In this document: positions 9,044-18,049 of the stretch, piece after piece | How the letters are laid out: each line of letters starts with the position of its first letter | Numbering within the stretch: the first letter of the stretch is position 1 | Notes under the pieces: generated by a model | Databases searched by the model: none | The model's input: only the letters and a program-made list of their open reading frames with translations | Told to the model about the DNA's origin: nothing | Translations under genes and position numbers: made by a program | Assembly (NCBI GenBank): GCA_020833055.1 | Contig: JAJHQZ010000004.1 | Span: 61,541-125,540 of the forward strand | Source: Candidatus Korarchaeum sp. | GTDB taxonomy: Archaea; Korarchaeota; Korarchaeia; Korarchaeales; Korarchaeaceae | Direction of reading: 5' to 3' | DNA length: 64,000 nucleotides

Positions 9044-9985
9044 TCAGCTGTAGAGGGACTTCAGAGCTTCCAATCTCCTCAGTCTCTCCTCTATCCTGGG
9101 ATGCGTTGAGAATAAGTTCATTATCCTCTCGAAGAGAGAAGGTTCCCTCTCCATATACTCCCTTATCTCACTATAGCTCACTCTCTGAGTCGGATCCGCT
9201 ATCATCAGGGCCTTCGCCGCTACCAGTTGCTCACCCTTCCTGGGGTCCGTCGCCTTGACTATCCTAACTAGGGCGCTCTGAAGCTTCTCAGCCCCTCTCT
9301 CCACTGTCATCGCTGAGTGAGCATCAGCGTAGAACTCCCTGAGCCTGCTCAACCTCAGGGCCAATAGGTAGAGGAGCCACCCTATCAGCATGAGGGCCGA
9401 GCCTATCAAGAAGGATGCCCCAGCATTGCTCTCCCTGTCCCTCCCCCCTCCTGAGTACATAGAGCTCAGCATGATCCATCTACCTATCTGTAGGAATATT
9501 GATGGCAGGGCTGTAGCTATCATCATGACGTGCATATCACCGTGCTTTATGTGGCCTATCTCATGCCCTATGACAGCTTCGATTTCATCCTCGCTCAGGT
9601 TCCTCAGCAGACCATCCGTTACAGCCACTCCGTAACCGAATATCGGGCTCCCGAATGCAAACGCATTCGGAACACCAATCGGAGCTATGTAAAGTTTAGG
9701 CGTTGATTTCAACCCACTCTTCCTAGCTAAATATTCTAGGGAGTCGTAGAGCCACGGTATATCGCTCCTGCTCAACTGCCTCAACCCGTACATGGATACC
9801 AGTAAGTAAGGAGAGATCATCCACATGAAGGCATTGAAGAGCAAGGCAGCCAGTACTCCGCCTATTAAACCGATGGATGATCCTATTAGCAGTGTGAAGA
9901 CGAATGTGGATATCACTATTATGAGGGATAGCGTGAAGACCATATCGAGCCTCAAACCGAGGAGCGAGAAACCCCTTCCGGCCAT
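9044..9985 (-). CDS. htpX: HtpX-like membrane zinc metalloprotease (M48)
   Basis: Membrane-bound peptidase of family M48 involved in membrane-protein quality control. The zinc and catalytic motif HEIGH begins at H141 in AVIGHEIGHIKHGD, and the third ligand region is FYADAHS. Two N-terminal membrane helices (about residues 14-40 and 40-65) and one or two after the active site (about residues 150-210) match the family topology. 313 residues is typical. It is transcribed alone, with GGTGAATGG around the start. Confidence 0.93.
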   Translation of the reverse strand: MAGRGFSLLGLRLDMVFTLSLIIVISTFVFTLLIGSSIGLIGGVLAALLFNAFMWMISPYLLVSMYGLRQLSRSDIPWLYDSLEYLARKSGLKSTPKLYIAPIGVPNAFAFGSPIFGYGVAVTDGLLRNLSEDEIEAVIGHEIGHIKHGDMHVMMIATALPSIFLQIGRWIMLSSMYSGGGRDRESNAGASFLIGSALMLIGWLLYLLALRLSRLREFYADAHSAMTVERGAEKLQSALVRIVKATDPRKGEQLVAAKALMIADPTQRVSYSEIREYMEREPSLFERIMNLFSTHPRIEERLRRLEALKSLYS

Positions 9986-10157
9986 TCACCTCACCACTCA
10001 TGATTAAGATCGATCGTTTTAAATATATTGCCCTCCTCTCTCAGCGAGAATATGGAAGGGCTGAAGCTTGAATCCGAGGGCCGAGTGAATTTGAGAGCTT
10101 CCGGATGTGTTATCTTTAATTTTTGCTTACCGTGAAAATTCAACGTTAGGACAGCCT

Positions 10158-10439
10158 CTACCTCACTACGCTGAACCCCTCCCAGTCCCCTCTATAGCTC
10201 TCCCATCTCACCTCGACCCTCTCGACTTTGGCCAGAGGAGGACCGCGATGGGCCCATTTTATCAACTCCTCCACCTTCTCCCTCTCCCCCTCAACGACAG
10301 CCTCGACGCTCCCATCTGGCATGTTCCTAACCCATCCATTGACTCCTAACTCTAAAGCTACTTCTCTCATCGTTGACCTGAAGAAAACACCTTGAACTCT
10401 CCCGTATATCCTCAAGTGGGCCCTCACGAGCTCCGGCAT
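10158..10439 (-). CDS. acyP: Acylphosphatase
   Basis: Small ferredoxin-like enzyme that hydrolyses the carboxyl-phosphate bond of acylphosphates. The GRVQGVFFR motif carries the catalytic arginine, and [17 protein letters not shown] carries the catalytic asparagine and the second conserved block. About 93 residues is the usual size. The ATG at 10439 is preceded by GAGAGGATC at good spacing, so the upstream TTG is unlikely. Closely followed on the same strand by nothing related; the membrane protein gene upstream ends 30 bases away in the operon direction. Confidence 0.95.
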   Translation of the reverse strand: MPELVRAHLRIYGRVQGVFFRSTMREVALELGVNGWVRNMPDGSVEAVVEGEREKVEELIKWAHRGPPLAKVERVEVRWESYRGDWEGFSVVR

Positions 10440-10469
10440 CAATAGATCCTCTCATGCCAAGTAAAAAAA

Positions 10470-11225
10470 TTAACTAGTTGGGGTGGCTTGAGCTTGGGAG
10501 GATGTGAGCGATTTTATCGACATATCGGAGTAGACTAAGATCATTATGAGTGAAACTAGCTCTAATACAAGGCCTATTATCGCCAGATCCCCGATAAGAG
10601 AGAGCAAGGTCCCAGCTATCATGAGTATGCCCGCGTACTTGAAATCAGGATTCAATCCCTGGACCTCCCCCAGCCTCATAACCATAACACCGTAGAGGAT
10701 CCAGCCTACTAAGTATATTAGGCCGCCTATGAGCGTCACTACCACTATAGGGATCAGACTGAGGAATCTCATCGCAAACTGCCTTCCAATAGTCTCATTA
10801 GTCACACCAGGTGGCATCTCAATCGCAGACCTGATCATGGATATCATCTGAGGGAGGAAAGCGAAAAGGATGAGTAATGATACTATGATTATGCAAGCCC
10901 CTATTATAGAGAGTATAGCCCCTATCTTACCTATCCCCAGCCTCTCATCATGCCTCTTGAATTCGTTAGATGCCCTGAACCAGAAGTAGAGCGATATTAT
11001 CCCTACTGCGAGGGCAGCAGCGAATAGTAAGACTGTTGGGATGATACTGGGCATCATCTGCCTCAACATTTCCCTGGGAGTTTCCGCTCTAATGAACATC
11101 CTCGGGAGGGATAGCAATATTGGGAGGACTGATATTATGCCCAGGACGTCGGAGAGTATCGATAGTATCGATCCGAGCTTCAGGTCCTTGAGGGCCGATA
11201 CGAGGCTCGAGTCCGCAGCGCTCAT
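10470..11225 (-). CDS. DUF996-like integral membrane protein
   Basis: 251 residues with about five or six hydrophobic segments: roughly 17-40, 55-85, 95-130, 155-185 and 190-235. The repeated pattern of glycine- and isoleucine-rich helices separated by short charged loops (YFWFRASNEFKRHDERLGIG; MRLGEVQGLNPDFKYAGI) is like the archaeal DUF996 family. Function unknown. AGGTGATACC precedes the ATG. Acylphosphatase follows 30 bases downstream on the same strand, so the two may share a transcript. Confidence 0.6.
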   Translation of the reverse strand: MSAADSSLVSALKDLKLGSILSILSDVLGIISVLPILLSLPRMFIRAETPREMLRQMMPSIIPTVLLFAAALAVGIISLYFWFRASNEFKRHDERLGIGKIGAILSIIGACIIIVSLLILFAFLPQMISMIRSAIEMPPGVTNETIGRQFAMRFLSLIPIVVVTLIGGLIYLVGWILYGVMVMRLGEVQGLNPDFKYAGILMIAGTLLSLIGDLAIIGLVLELVSLIMILVYSDMSIKSLTSSQAQATPTS

Positions 11226-11296
11226 GGTATCACCTGGGTTAGGGGGAGCTCTACCTAATAAACTTTACTTTCTTATAAAAATAGCTTAACTTAATC

Positions 11297-12451
11297 TCAT
11301 GTAATTGCTACACGCAGCCAGCTGATCCTCGTCACTAGAATCATGAAGGAGAGAGCCGAGATCCTGTAAAGCAGGATGGAGATCGCGAGGCCCTCTATCC
11401 CTAGGGATGACCCTAGGAAGTATATCGATGAGAAGAGTATCGGGATCGATAGCATACTCGCTACTAAGACGGATCTCGGATCCTCCTCGCTCAACCTCCT
11501 GGATGAGTATATTGAGTAGAGGGAATCGAATATTATCGCTAGTGATACTATCTTCCCCGCTAAAGCGGACTCTGGATAGAAGTTTGGGAACAGTACCTTG
11601 ACGAAAATCGGTATGAGGAAGTAACCGGCTATCGATGTGAGGACTGAGAGCGTGAATCCTACCATTTCCTGGGCCTTCGTGGACCTGCCCGATGATCTCA
11701 TCGGTAGTATATAGCTGCCAAGGGCCGTGGGAATCGCTTGCATAGCTGAGTAGAACTGGAAAGCGAGTTGATAGTGCCCCAAGGCCCTCTCCCCGTAGAG
11801 AGAGCCTATGAACACTTTATCGAACCTAGTGCCCAAAGCACCCACTATCCCACTCAAGTAGGAGAGAAGGGAGAAGCGGAAGTAACCGAGGATCCCCTTA
11901 ATGCCCCTAAATCCGCCCCTGGCCTTTAGGAGCATGGGAATTGAGAATAGTGTGAATGGGAGCGTTATAGAGTAAATAGCTCCATCCAAACCGGATATCG
12001 GGACTATCAATATTATCAGAATTATTTGGAGAACTCTAGTGACTGTCTGGAGTATGAAGAAGTCCCTGTATTTGAGATGGCCGAGCCTCTCAGAAGTCAG
12101 TAGGATGAAGATGGAGTTGCTGAATATTATCAGTGGTACCGATGGGTGCAAGTTGATGAAGGGCATCCCTAAGATTATGGAGAGTATGGAGGTGAGCAAT
12201 ATCGATGGGGGAAGTATCTCATCCCTCCCCCTCGGGAGATAGGTCCTTAGCGTTACGTTGAACCCGAGCAATGTGAAAGTAGAGAGGAAGGCCCCCAGGG
12301 AGAGTATGTAATTGGCTCTACCGTAATCACTCACAGGGAGGACTCCTGCGAGCAATATCCAGATAATCGAGCCTATCAGAACGGATGATATGTTACCAGC
12401 TATCACCATCACCATACTCTCCTGTCCGAATGCCTCAGCGATCCCTTTCAT
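11297..12451 (-). CDS. Polysaccharide flippase-like membrane protein (MATE/Wzx superfamily)
   Basis: 384 residues with about 10-12 membrane helices and the N-terminal layout of oligosaccharide flippases: a first helix pair followed by GVLPVSDYGRANYILSLGAF, the characteristic segment in Wzx/RfbX proteins. Such proteins move lipid-linked sugars across the membrane for glycan assembly or protein N-glycosylation. Slightly short for the family (usually 400-480), possibly lacking the last helices. No glycosyltransferases are adjacent, so its substrate is unknown. Confidence 0.75.
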   Translation of the reverse strand: MKGIAEAFGQESMVMVIAGNISSVLIGSIIWILLAGVLPVSDYGRANYILSLGAFLSTFTLLGFNVTLRTYLPRGRDEILPPSILLTSILSIILGMPFINLHPSVPLIIFSNSIFILLTSERLGHLKYRDFFILQTVTRVLQIILIILIVPISGLDGAIYSITLPFTLFSIPMLLKARGGFRGIKGILGYFRFSLLSYLSGIVGALGTRFDKVFIGSLYGERALGHYQLAFQFYSAMQAIPTALGSYILPMRSSGRSTKAQEMVGFTLSVLTSIAGYFLIPIFVKVLFPNFYPESALAGKIVSLAIIFDSLYSIYSSRRLSEEDPRSVLVASMLSIPILFSSIYFLGSSLGIEGLAISILLYRISALSFMILVTRISWLRVAIT

Positions 12452-12670
12452 GAGACCCCCTCGGGCTTATCAGTCTATAAATAAAACTCCAGCTCGACTC
12501 CCTGTCCTGTGCTTCATTTTTAAGCCTTCTCTATTATGCAGAAATTTTATTTGAATGTATTCTAATAATAAGATATTTGTTAGAAGATTATTTTTTTATC
12601 TTAATTATTTACATTTTGGTGTCGATACGCAAGCCTGAACGCTTTTAGCCTCTCCTCCCTCCCCCTAGCT

Positions 12671-13138
12671 ATGACATGCTTCAAACCCATAGGCTTCTTC
12701 AGGACAGGGGCTTCGAGGGAGGAAGTTAAGGAGAGCTTCGATGGCGTCGAAGGGTACATAGAGATCTTGGAGGAATACAGGGATGGTCTAATAGGGCTGA
12801 GGGGTTTCTCTCACATCTTCGTCATATCTTATTTGCATGAGGTCCCCGAGGAGAGCAGAGCTACTCTCATCGTCAGGCCTAAGAGGTTCCTGAGGCTCGG
12901 GCTCGAGGCTCCTGAAGTAGGTGTCTTCGCGACGGATTCCCCCCACAGGCCTAATCCCATAGGGCTCCATTTAGTGAGAGTTAAGGAGATTTCTGATGGG
13001 AGGATATACGTTTCCAATATGGATGCTTATGACGGGACCCCTGTCCTAGATATAAAGCCTTATACTATATCTAGGATCGTCAGGGACCCCTCATTCCCCG
13101 ATTGGTACTCGGAACTAATGAAGAGGGGGTTTGAATGA
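12671..13138 (+). CDS. trmO: TrmO-like tRNA (t6A37) methyltransferase
   Basis: Member of the TsaA/UPF0066 family, whose E. coli enzyme TrmO N6-methylates threonylcarbamoyladenosine at position 37 of tRNA with SAM. The family signature TDSPHRPNPIGLH is intact, with preceding GFSHIFVISYLHE and following DAYDGTPVLDIKPY. 155 residues is the core-domain length. A GCTTTTAG element 25-30 bases upstream of the ATG suggests a leaderless mRNA. Its stop overlaps the next start (ATGA), so it is translationally coupled to the PfkB kinase gene. Confidence 0.85.
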   Translation: MTCFKPIGFFRTGASREEVKESFDGVEGYIEILEEYRDGLIGLRGFSHIFVISYLHEVPEESRATLIVRPKRFLRLGLEAPEVGVFATDSPHRPNPIGLHLVRVKEISDGRIYVSNMDAYDGTPVLDIKPYTISRIVRDPSFPDWYSELMKRGFE

Positions 13139-13989
13139 GTTACGCCGCTGTAGGCCATATAACTGTAGATGAGATTGATAGAGTTAGGATAGGCGGTAGC
13201 GTGGTTTACGGCTCCCTATTCGCTACTGGACTAGGGATGAGGGCTTCTATAGTATCCAGAGTTGGGAGGGACATGCCTGAGGAGTTCCTCGCTAAGCTAG
13301 AGGAGGAGGGCGTGGATACCTCGAGAGTGAAGAGATCTTGCGAGAGGACCACTAGGTTCTCGATAGGCAAGGGCTCATATCCCCTCTCCCTATCATCCCG
13401 TTGCGATAATATTTCAATAGATGATCTAAGCTCTTTAGATGCCGATATAATACATTTAGGCCCTGTGGCTAATGAGATAAGCAAGGATGTAGCTCTTGAA
13501 GCCATTAAGATCTCCAGAATAGTTTTGCTGGACCTACAGGGGATATTGAGAGTATTCGATAATGGAATAAAGCTTTCCAGAGGCTATTTAGATGAATTCC
13601 TCGATTTAGAGGTCGTAGTTCATTTGAACGATCTCGAAGCTATTGCCGCGACTGGTGAGGATGTGATGGGGGCTTTGAAAGAGTTATCCAGGCACTTCCC
13701 GATAGTGGCTATAACGTTAGGGAGGCGAGGGGCCCTATTCAGCTTCCCTGAGGGTATCTTATATGCTGAAGCCCCGGAAGTTGATGCTAAGGATGAGGTT
13801 GGAGCTGGGGACGTGTTCTCAGCAGCCCTAGGCATAGCTCTATTCAGGGGCCTAGATCCCGAGGATTCAGCCAAGTTCTCCGTAGCATCAGCTACAGCTT
13901 CTACTCTTTACGAGGGACCTTGTAAGATAGATGGGAGCTTAATAAATGAGCTAGAGGGCTCAGTTAACGTGACTTGGTTAGAGGGATAG
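13135..13989 (+). CDS. PfkB/ribokinase-family carbohydrate kinase
   Basis: ATP-dependent kinase of sugars or nucleosides. The C-terminal PfkB signature is DEVGAGDVFSAALGIAL, with the catalytic aspartate in GAGD; an N-terminal GGSVVYGSLFATGLG supplies the substrate-side glycines. 284 residues is normal though compact. It overlaps the trmO stop by four bases and is followed after one base by the DHH phosphoesterase, so it belongs to a three- to four-gene operon. The substrate (fructose-6-phosphate, ribose, nucleoside or KDG) cannot be read from the sequence. Confidence 0.85.
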   Translation: MSYAAVGHITVDEIDRVRIGGSVVYGSLFATGLGMRASIVSRVGRDMPEEFLAKLEEEGVDTSRVKRSCERTTRFSIGKGSYPLSLSSRCDNISIDDLSSLDADIIHLGPVANEISKDVALEAIKISRIVLLDLQGILRVFDNGIKLSRGYLDEFLDLEVVVHLNDLEAIAATGEDVMGALKELSRHFPIVAITLGRRGALFSFPEGILYAEAPEVDAKDEVGAGDVFSAALGIALFRGLDPEDSAKFSVASATASTLYEGPCKIDGSLINELEGSVNVTWLEG

Positions 13990-13990
13990 G

Positions 13991-14911
13991 ATGAAGCGTT
14001 TGATAATAACTCATGGAGATGTAGATGGGATCCTGAGCGCAGTTATAGCTATCAGGAGGCTCGGAGAATCTGAATTGAAGTTTTCCGGTCCTAGTTCTAT
14101 AGATAAAACTCTCTCGAAGGTCAAGGGAGTCGGTGAGCTCCTAATACTCGATATAGGGCTGAATAAATCGAAGTTGGAGGGGGTGGAGGCTGAGCTCAGG
14201 AGGTTGATAAGTTCCGGCTGCAGGGTCTATTGGTGCGATCACCATAGATGGGATGATGAGAGCTCCTCTAGGTTATCGGAGCTCATAGAACTGAGGCTCG
14301 AGCCATCTCAGAGCAATGCTAGGCTAGTTCTGGAGTGGTTGGGTGGTGGGGATTTCGAGAGGGAATTAGTTGAGATAGCTGATGATGCCGATACGGGCAG
14401 ATATACGCTGGATATCTCCAAAGTATATAACGCGATCTCCACTAATGAGAGAATGAAAGCCAGGCTGATTAGGAGGTTGGTGGAAGGGTATTTAATAGAT
14501 GAGGAGTTGGAGAGTTTCGGTAGGAAGAAGCTCCTCTCCATAGAGTCCCGTGTCAGGGAGGCAATGAAGGGAGTTAGGATAGAGGGGACTAGTGAGGGCA
14601 GGAGGTTCTGCGTTATAGATATCAGAGCTGGAGGTCCGGGGTCTCTAATAGCTAGGAAAGCTAGTGAGGATCTAGGGGCGGATTTCTGCTTCGTTTTCAA
14701 TTGTAAGAGGTTCTCCCTATACGCTGGGAGAAGGAGGGAAATCGATCTCAGGATTATATGCGAGAGTTACGGTGGAGGAGGCCATCCATACGCATGCGGA
14801 GGTAGGATTGAGCTTCCCTTCCTGAAGAGGTTAGCTTGCAGGCTCCTATGGAGGTTCTACTTGCCTAAAGAGATTGAGAGTATTATAGAGCATATAAAGT
14901 CCTCGCTCTGA
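13991..14911 (+). CDS. DHH-family phosphoesterase
   Basis: Metal-dependent phosphodiesterase or nuclease of the RecJ/NrnA superfamily. The first motif is THGDVDGILSAV near residues 7-18, the DHH triad appears as CDHHRWDD, and the C-terminal DHHA1-type motif is GGGGHPYACGG. The aspartate and histidine set needed for two metal ions is present. Members degrade oligonucleotides or cyclic dinucleotides, or act in DNA repair. 306 residues. GGATAGG precedes the ATG, one base after the kinase stop. Confidence 0.88.
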   Translation: MKRLIITHGDVDGILSAVIAIRRLGESELKFSGPSSIDKTLSKVKGVGELLILDIGLNKSKLEGVEAELRRLISSGCRVYWCDHHRWDDESSSRLSELIELRLEPSQSNARLVLEWLGGGDFERELVEIADDADTGRYTLDISKVYNAISTNERMKARLIRRLVEGYLIDEELESFGRKKLLSIESRVREAMKGVRIEGTSEGRRFCVIDIRAGGPGSLIARKASEDLGADFCFVFNCKRFSLYAGRRREIDLRIICESYGGGGHPYACGGRIELPFLKRLACRLLWRFYLPKEIESIIEHIKSSL

Positions 14912-14948
14912 AGCTCAGCTTTTTATCCTTCAGGGGGGGAGTTCCCTT

Positions 14949-15830
14949 ATGAGGTTCCACGGTATAATACCTCCTCATGTCACCCCCTTCACTCAGGAAG
15001 GGGATCTGGATCTCAGATCTCTCGAAAAGCTCCTCGATTTCTGGCTGGGAGCTAAAGTTCATGGATTAGCTACTTGCGCGAGCAACGGGGAGGGGCCTCT
15101 CCTCGATGAGGAGGAGAGGGGCGAGGTCCTGAGGGCCGTCATAGATAAAGTGGGGGGACAGGTGCCAGTGATAGCTGGCGTGAGCAGCCCATCTACTAGA
15201 GCCCTCATGAGGCAGATACAGATGGCTGAGAGGATAGGGGCCGATGCAGTCCTCTTGACCCCTCCCTATTACTTCAAACCGAGCCCGAGGGAGCTCTTAG
15301 AACATTACACTCTCATCCTCAAGTCCTTCAGCATCCCCATGCTCTTATACAATGTGACGAAGTTCGTCGGTTACGATATACCGATAGATATCGTAGCGAA
15401 GCTCTCCGATTTCGATAACTTCGCGGGCATAAAGGAGTCCAGCGGTTTAATATGGAGGATCTCAGAACTCATCAGGTTGATTGGGGGTAAGAAATCAGTT
15501 CTAGCTGGGACTGGGGATGTCCTCCTCGATACCTTAGTCTTAGGAGGTGATGGGGGAATAGTGGCTGTCTCTATATTCGCCCCCGAGCTAGCGGTCGAGC
15601 TCTACAATTCCTTCATGGCCGGCGATCTGAAGAGGGCTTCTAAGATCCAGCTGACCCTCACTATGTTGAATGAAGTTATAGTGAAGAAGTACAATCAGCT
15701 AAGCGCTACTAAAGAAGCCTTGAGGCTGAGGGGCCTTCCGGGAGGTTTCGCTAGGATGCCATCTCAACCTCTATCAGAGGGGGAGAGGGAAGAAGTTAAG
15801 AACGCCCTAAAGTTAGCTGGTCTGATCTGA
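14949..15830 (+). CDS. DapA/NanA-family aldolase, copy 1
   Basis: Class I lyase of the dihydrodipicolinate synthase / N-acetylneuraminate lyase / KD(P)G aldolase family. The Schiff-base lysine is K162 in AGIKESSG, and the tyrosine in LLYNVTKFVGYDIP and the GVSSPSTRAL block match the (beta/alpha)8 fold. N-terminal GIIPPHVTPFTQEGDLDL is classic. 293 residues is normal. No lysine-biosynthesis genes adjoin it, so a sugar-acid aldolase role (for example 2-keto-3-deoxygluconate) is as likely as DapA. A second family member lies at 28.5 kb. Converges tip-to-tip with the next gene. Confidence 0.88.
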   Translation: MRFHGIIPPHVTPFTQEGDLDLRSLEKLLDFWLGAKVHGLATCASNGEGPLLDEEERGEVLRAVIDKVGGQVPVIAGVSSPSTRALMRQIQMAERIGADAVLLTPPYYFKPSPRELLEHYTLILKSFSIPMLLYNVTKFVGYDIPIDIVAKLSDFDNFAGIKESSGLIWRISELIRLIGGKKSVLAGTGDVLLDTLVLGGDGGIVAVSIFAPELAVELYNSFMAGDLKRASKIQLTLTMLNEVIVKKYNQLSATKEALRLRGLPGGFARMPSQPLSEGEREEVKNALKLAGLI

Positions 15831-16154
15831 TCACCAAACTTTAGTACCTACCGGTACCTCATCGGGCACCTCTATCAAGTGCACCCTACCGCTATCTTCC
15901 TCAGCTAGCAATAGCATCCCCTGGCTCTCAACTCCCATCATCCTCTTTGGCTTCAAATTGAGGACGAATATCATCTTTTTACCAATTAAGGTTTCAGGAT
16001 CTACTTGGTCAGCTATCCCAGTCACTATCGTCCTTCTCTCGCTCCCGAAATCGACATCCAACTTTATCAGCTTCTTAGAGCCGGATACTCTTTCGGCTGC
16101 CAGCACCTTCCCCACCCTGAGATCGAACTTCCAGAACTCCTCCACATCGAACAT
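15831..16154 (-). CDS. tRNA-binding domain protein (CsaA / MetRS C-terminal type)
   Basis: 107-residue stand-alone OB-fold of the EMAP II/Trbp111 class. Typical blocks are FWKFDLRVGKVLAAERV, SKKLIKLDVDFG, RTIVTGIADQ and the MGVESQGMLLLA segment. Such domains dimerise and bind the outside corner of tRNA, acting as the detached C-terminus of methionyl-tRNA synthetase or as CsaA-like chaperones. It is the last gene of the 15.8-21.5 kb minus-strand operon, four bases after the alcohol dehydrogenase. A link to the operon's enzymes is possible but not shown. Confidence 0.88.
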   Translation of the reverse strand: MFDVEEFWKFDLRVGKVLAAERVSGSKKLIKLDVDFGSERRTIVTGIADQVDPETLIGKKMIFVLNLKPKRMMGVESQGMLLLAEEDSGRVHLIEVPDEVPVGTKVW

Positions 16155-16158
16155 GAGA

Positions 16159-17184
16159 TCACCTCGGCAGGATAACTATCTTTCCAAACATCTCGCTCCT
16201 CTCCATCCTCTCATGAGCCTTCCTAACTTCCTCAAGCTTGAATACAGAATCTATGACTGGTTTGAGCTTCCCCCTCTCGAAGAACTTCAGTACTTCTATC
16301 AGCTCAGCCCTGCTCCCCATGTAAGAGCCTAATATCCGGAGCTGCTTAGAGAAGACGTATCTTACATCTATATTCGCTTGCTCACCTGAAGTAGCTCCCA
16401 CGCTGACCATCCTGCCCCCCACCCTCAAGCACTTGAGACTGCTCATCCAAGTCTCGCTACCCACTGAGTCTACGACTACATCCACTCCCTCTCCAGTGAG
16501 TTCCTTCACTCTAGCGATGACACCCTCCTTCTTCCTGTTTATCACGTGATCCGCCCCTATCTTATAAGCCCTCTCTACCTTCCAATCATCCCCAACAGTT
16601 GCTATAACTTTGGCTCCGAGGAGCTTCGCTATCTGTATCGATGATATGCCTATGCCACTCCCAGCACCCCATATGAGGACCCACTCATCTTCCCTCACAT
16701 CAGCGAGAGTCCTGAGCATGTGCCAAGATGTGAGGAAGACTAAAGGAACTGATGCCGCTTCTTCGAAACTCAGACTCGCTGGCTTCTTGAGTATCGCCCT
16801 CTCAGGATGTGATGTCAGCTCAGCGTAACCACCATCGACGTGGTAGCCGGGCATCTTATACTGCTTGCACATACTCTCCCTACCGCTCAAGCAGTACTCG
16901 CACTTCCCGCAGCCGTAACCGGGGGAGACTATGACCTCCTCCCCAACCTTGACATCGCTCACGCCACTCCCAACTTCCTTAACGATGCCCGAGATATCCG
17001 AGCCCAGTATCCTCGGTAGAGTCGCCCCTCTCACTCCTTTCCTCACCCAGATGTCTAAATGATTCATAGCGACTGCTTTGACCTCAACTAGGACGTCATT
17101 AGGGCCTATCTTAGGGTCAGGATAATCCTCCTCGAACTCCAGTACCTCGGGACCCCCGTGCTCGCGTATCACCACAGCCCTCAA
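16159..17184 (-). CDS. Zinc-containing alcohol dehydrogenase (MDR family), copy 1
   Basis: 341-residue medium-chain NAD(P)H-dependent dehydrogenase. The GroES-like N-terminal domain has the structural zinc lobe CGKCEYCLSGRESMC. The nucleotide-binding site is IWGAGSGIGISSIQIAKLLGA. The catalytic-zinc cysteine position near residue 38 reads as NHLDIWVRKG rather than C-G-T-D, so this copy probably lacks the catalytic zinc and resembles quinone-oxidoreductase or crotonyl-CoA-type MDR members while keeping the structural zinc. Sixth gene of the minus-strand operon, 38 bases after the small membrane protein. Confidence 0.85.
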   Translation of the reverse strand: MRAVVIREHGGPEVLEFEEDYPDPKIGPNDVLVEVKAVAMNHLDIWVRKGVRGATLPRILGSDISGIVKEVGSGVSDVKVGEEVIVSPGYGCGKCEYCLSGRESMCKQYKMPGYHVDGGYAELTSHPERAILKKPASLSFEEAASVPLVFLTSWHMLRTLADVREDEWVLIWGAGSGIGISSIQIAKLLGAKVIATVGDDWKVERAYKIGADHVINRKKEGVIARVKELTGEGVDVVVDSVGSETWMSSLKCLRVGGRMVSVGATSGEQANIDVRYVFSKQLRILGSYMGSRAELIEVLKFFERGKLKPVIDSVFKLEEVRKAHERMERSEMFGKIVILPR

Positions 17185-17222
17185 TAGCGACCCCTAGATC
17201 CATGAGGGGGATCTATTAAACC

Positions 17223-17498
17223 TCATAGGTAGGGGTAGAGGGCCCCTATGACTAGGAGTATGAGTAGTGCGAGGAGGACCCATTTGATTAGCCCCGCTGC
17301 TTTCTCTATGAGCACTATGAATATCATGAGCTCTATTATGAAAGTCATAGCGTTAGCGGCATCTCCCTTTATGCCTATCTGATTCATTATGGGCACTATT
17401 ATCGCTTTGAAGAGTTGATCGAGCCAGCTCGCTAACTTCAATACGATCTCTATTATGAACTTCACAGCTGAGACGAGATCCGAGCTCCCCTCCAACAT
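17223..17498 (-). CDS. Small membrane protein of unknown function
   Basis: 91 residues. An amphipathic or hydrophobic N-terminal half (KFIIEIVLKLASWLDQLFKAIIVP) is followed by two strong membrane helices (MTFIIELMIFIVLIEKAAG and WVLLALLILLVIGALYPYL). No family recognised. It lies 11 bases after the GNAT gene in the same operon and could anchor one of the operon's enzymes at the membrane, but that is inference only. Confidence 0.65.
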   Translation of the reverse strand: MLEGSSDLVSAVKFIIEIVLKLASWLDQLFKAIIVPIMNQIGIKGDAANAMTFIIELMIFIVLIEKAAGLIKWVLLALLILLVIGALYPYL

Positions 17499-17509
17499 CG
17501 GGTAACCAC

Positions 17510-18049
17510 TTACCGATACATAAATAAAGGTTCCGCTCGTTCAGGCATCAGCCTCTTGCTCATCAGATGCCTCCTCGGAGCATATCCCATCCTCTCATAC
17601 CACTCAATTGCCTCTAAATTATCCGCCTCGACTGCTAGCATGACCTCCTTGACCCCCCACTCCCTGCAGGTCTCCTCAGCCATCCGGAGTAGCTTGCTCC
17701 CTATCCCCTTCCCCCTCAGGTCCTCTCTAACTTCTATATCGTATATGTAGCCCACGGGTACGAAGTGGACCGTATCTATCCTCATGCCAACCCAGACAAC
17801 TCCCACTATCTCGCCGTCAGCGTAAGCAGCTATCATCCTGTTCCTCATGTTAGCTCTGTAGAGCGAGTACACTACCTCCCTATGCCTCCTCAGATAACCC
17901 TCGTATCCAAGTTCCATCTTCTCCTCATCAGTTAGGAAATCCCAGCTTATCTTAGCATCGAATTTTATGTATTCCTCTATCTCCTCAGGCCCCAGATCCC
18001 TAAACTCTATCGCTACAGCCCCAATTCCTCTCTCCCTACTCTTACCCAC
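17510..18049 (-). CDS. GNAT-family N-acetyltransferase
   Basis: Acetyl-CoA-dependent acyltransferase. The central acetyl-CoA-binding motif A is IYDIEVREDLRGKGIGSKLL (R-G-x-G-I-G), followed by AVEADNLEAIEWYERMGY, the classic motif B with the catalytic tyrosine region. 179 residues is normal. Its start codon lies inside the 3' end of the MurL-like gene (37-base overlap), so the two are tightly linked. It may acetylate the amino-acid or sugar product of that operon, or be a RimI-like protein acetyltransferase. The sequence alone does not decide. Confidence 0.85.
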   Translation of the reverse strand: MGKSRERGIGAVAIEFRDLGPEEIEEYIKFDAKISWDFLTDEEKMELGYEGYLRRHREVVYSLYRANMRNRMIAAYADGEIVGVVWVGMRIDTVHFVPVGYIYDIEVREDLRGKGIGSKLLRMAEETCREWGVKEVMLAVEADNLEAIEWYERMGYAPRRHLMSKRLMPERAEPLFMYR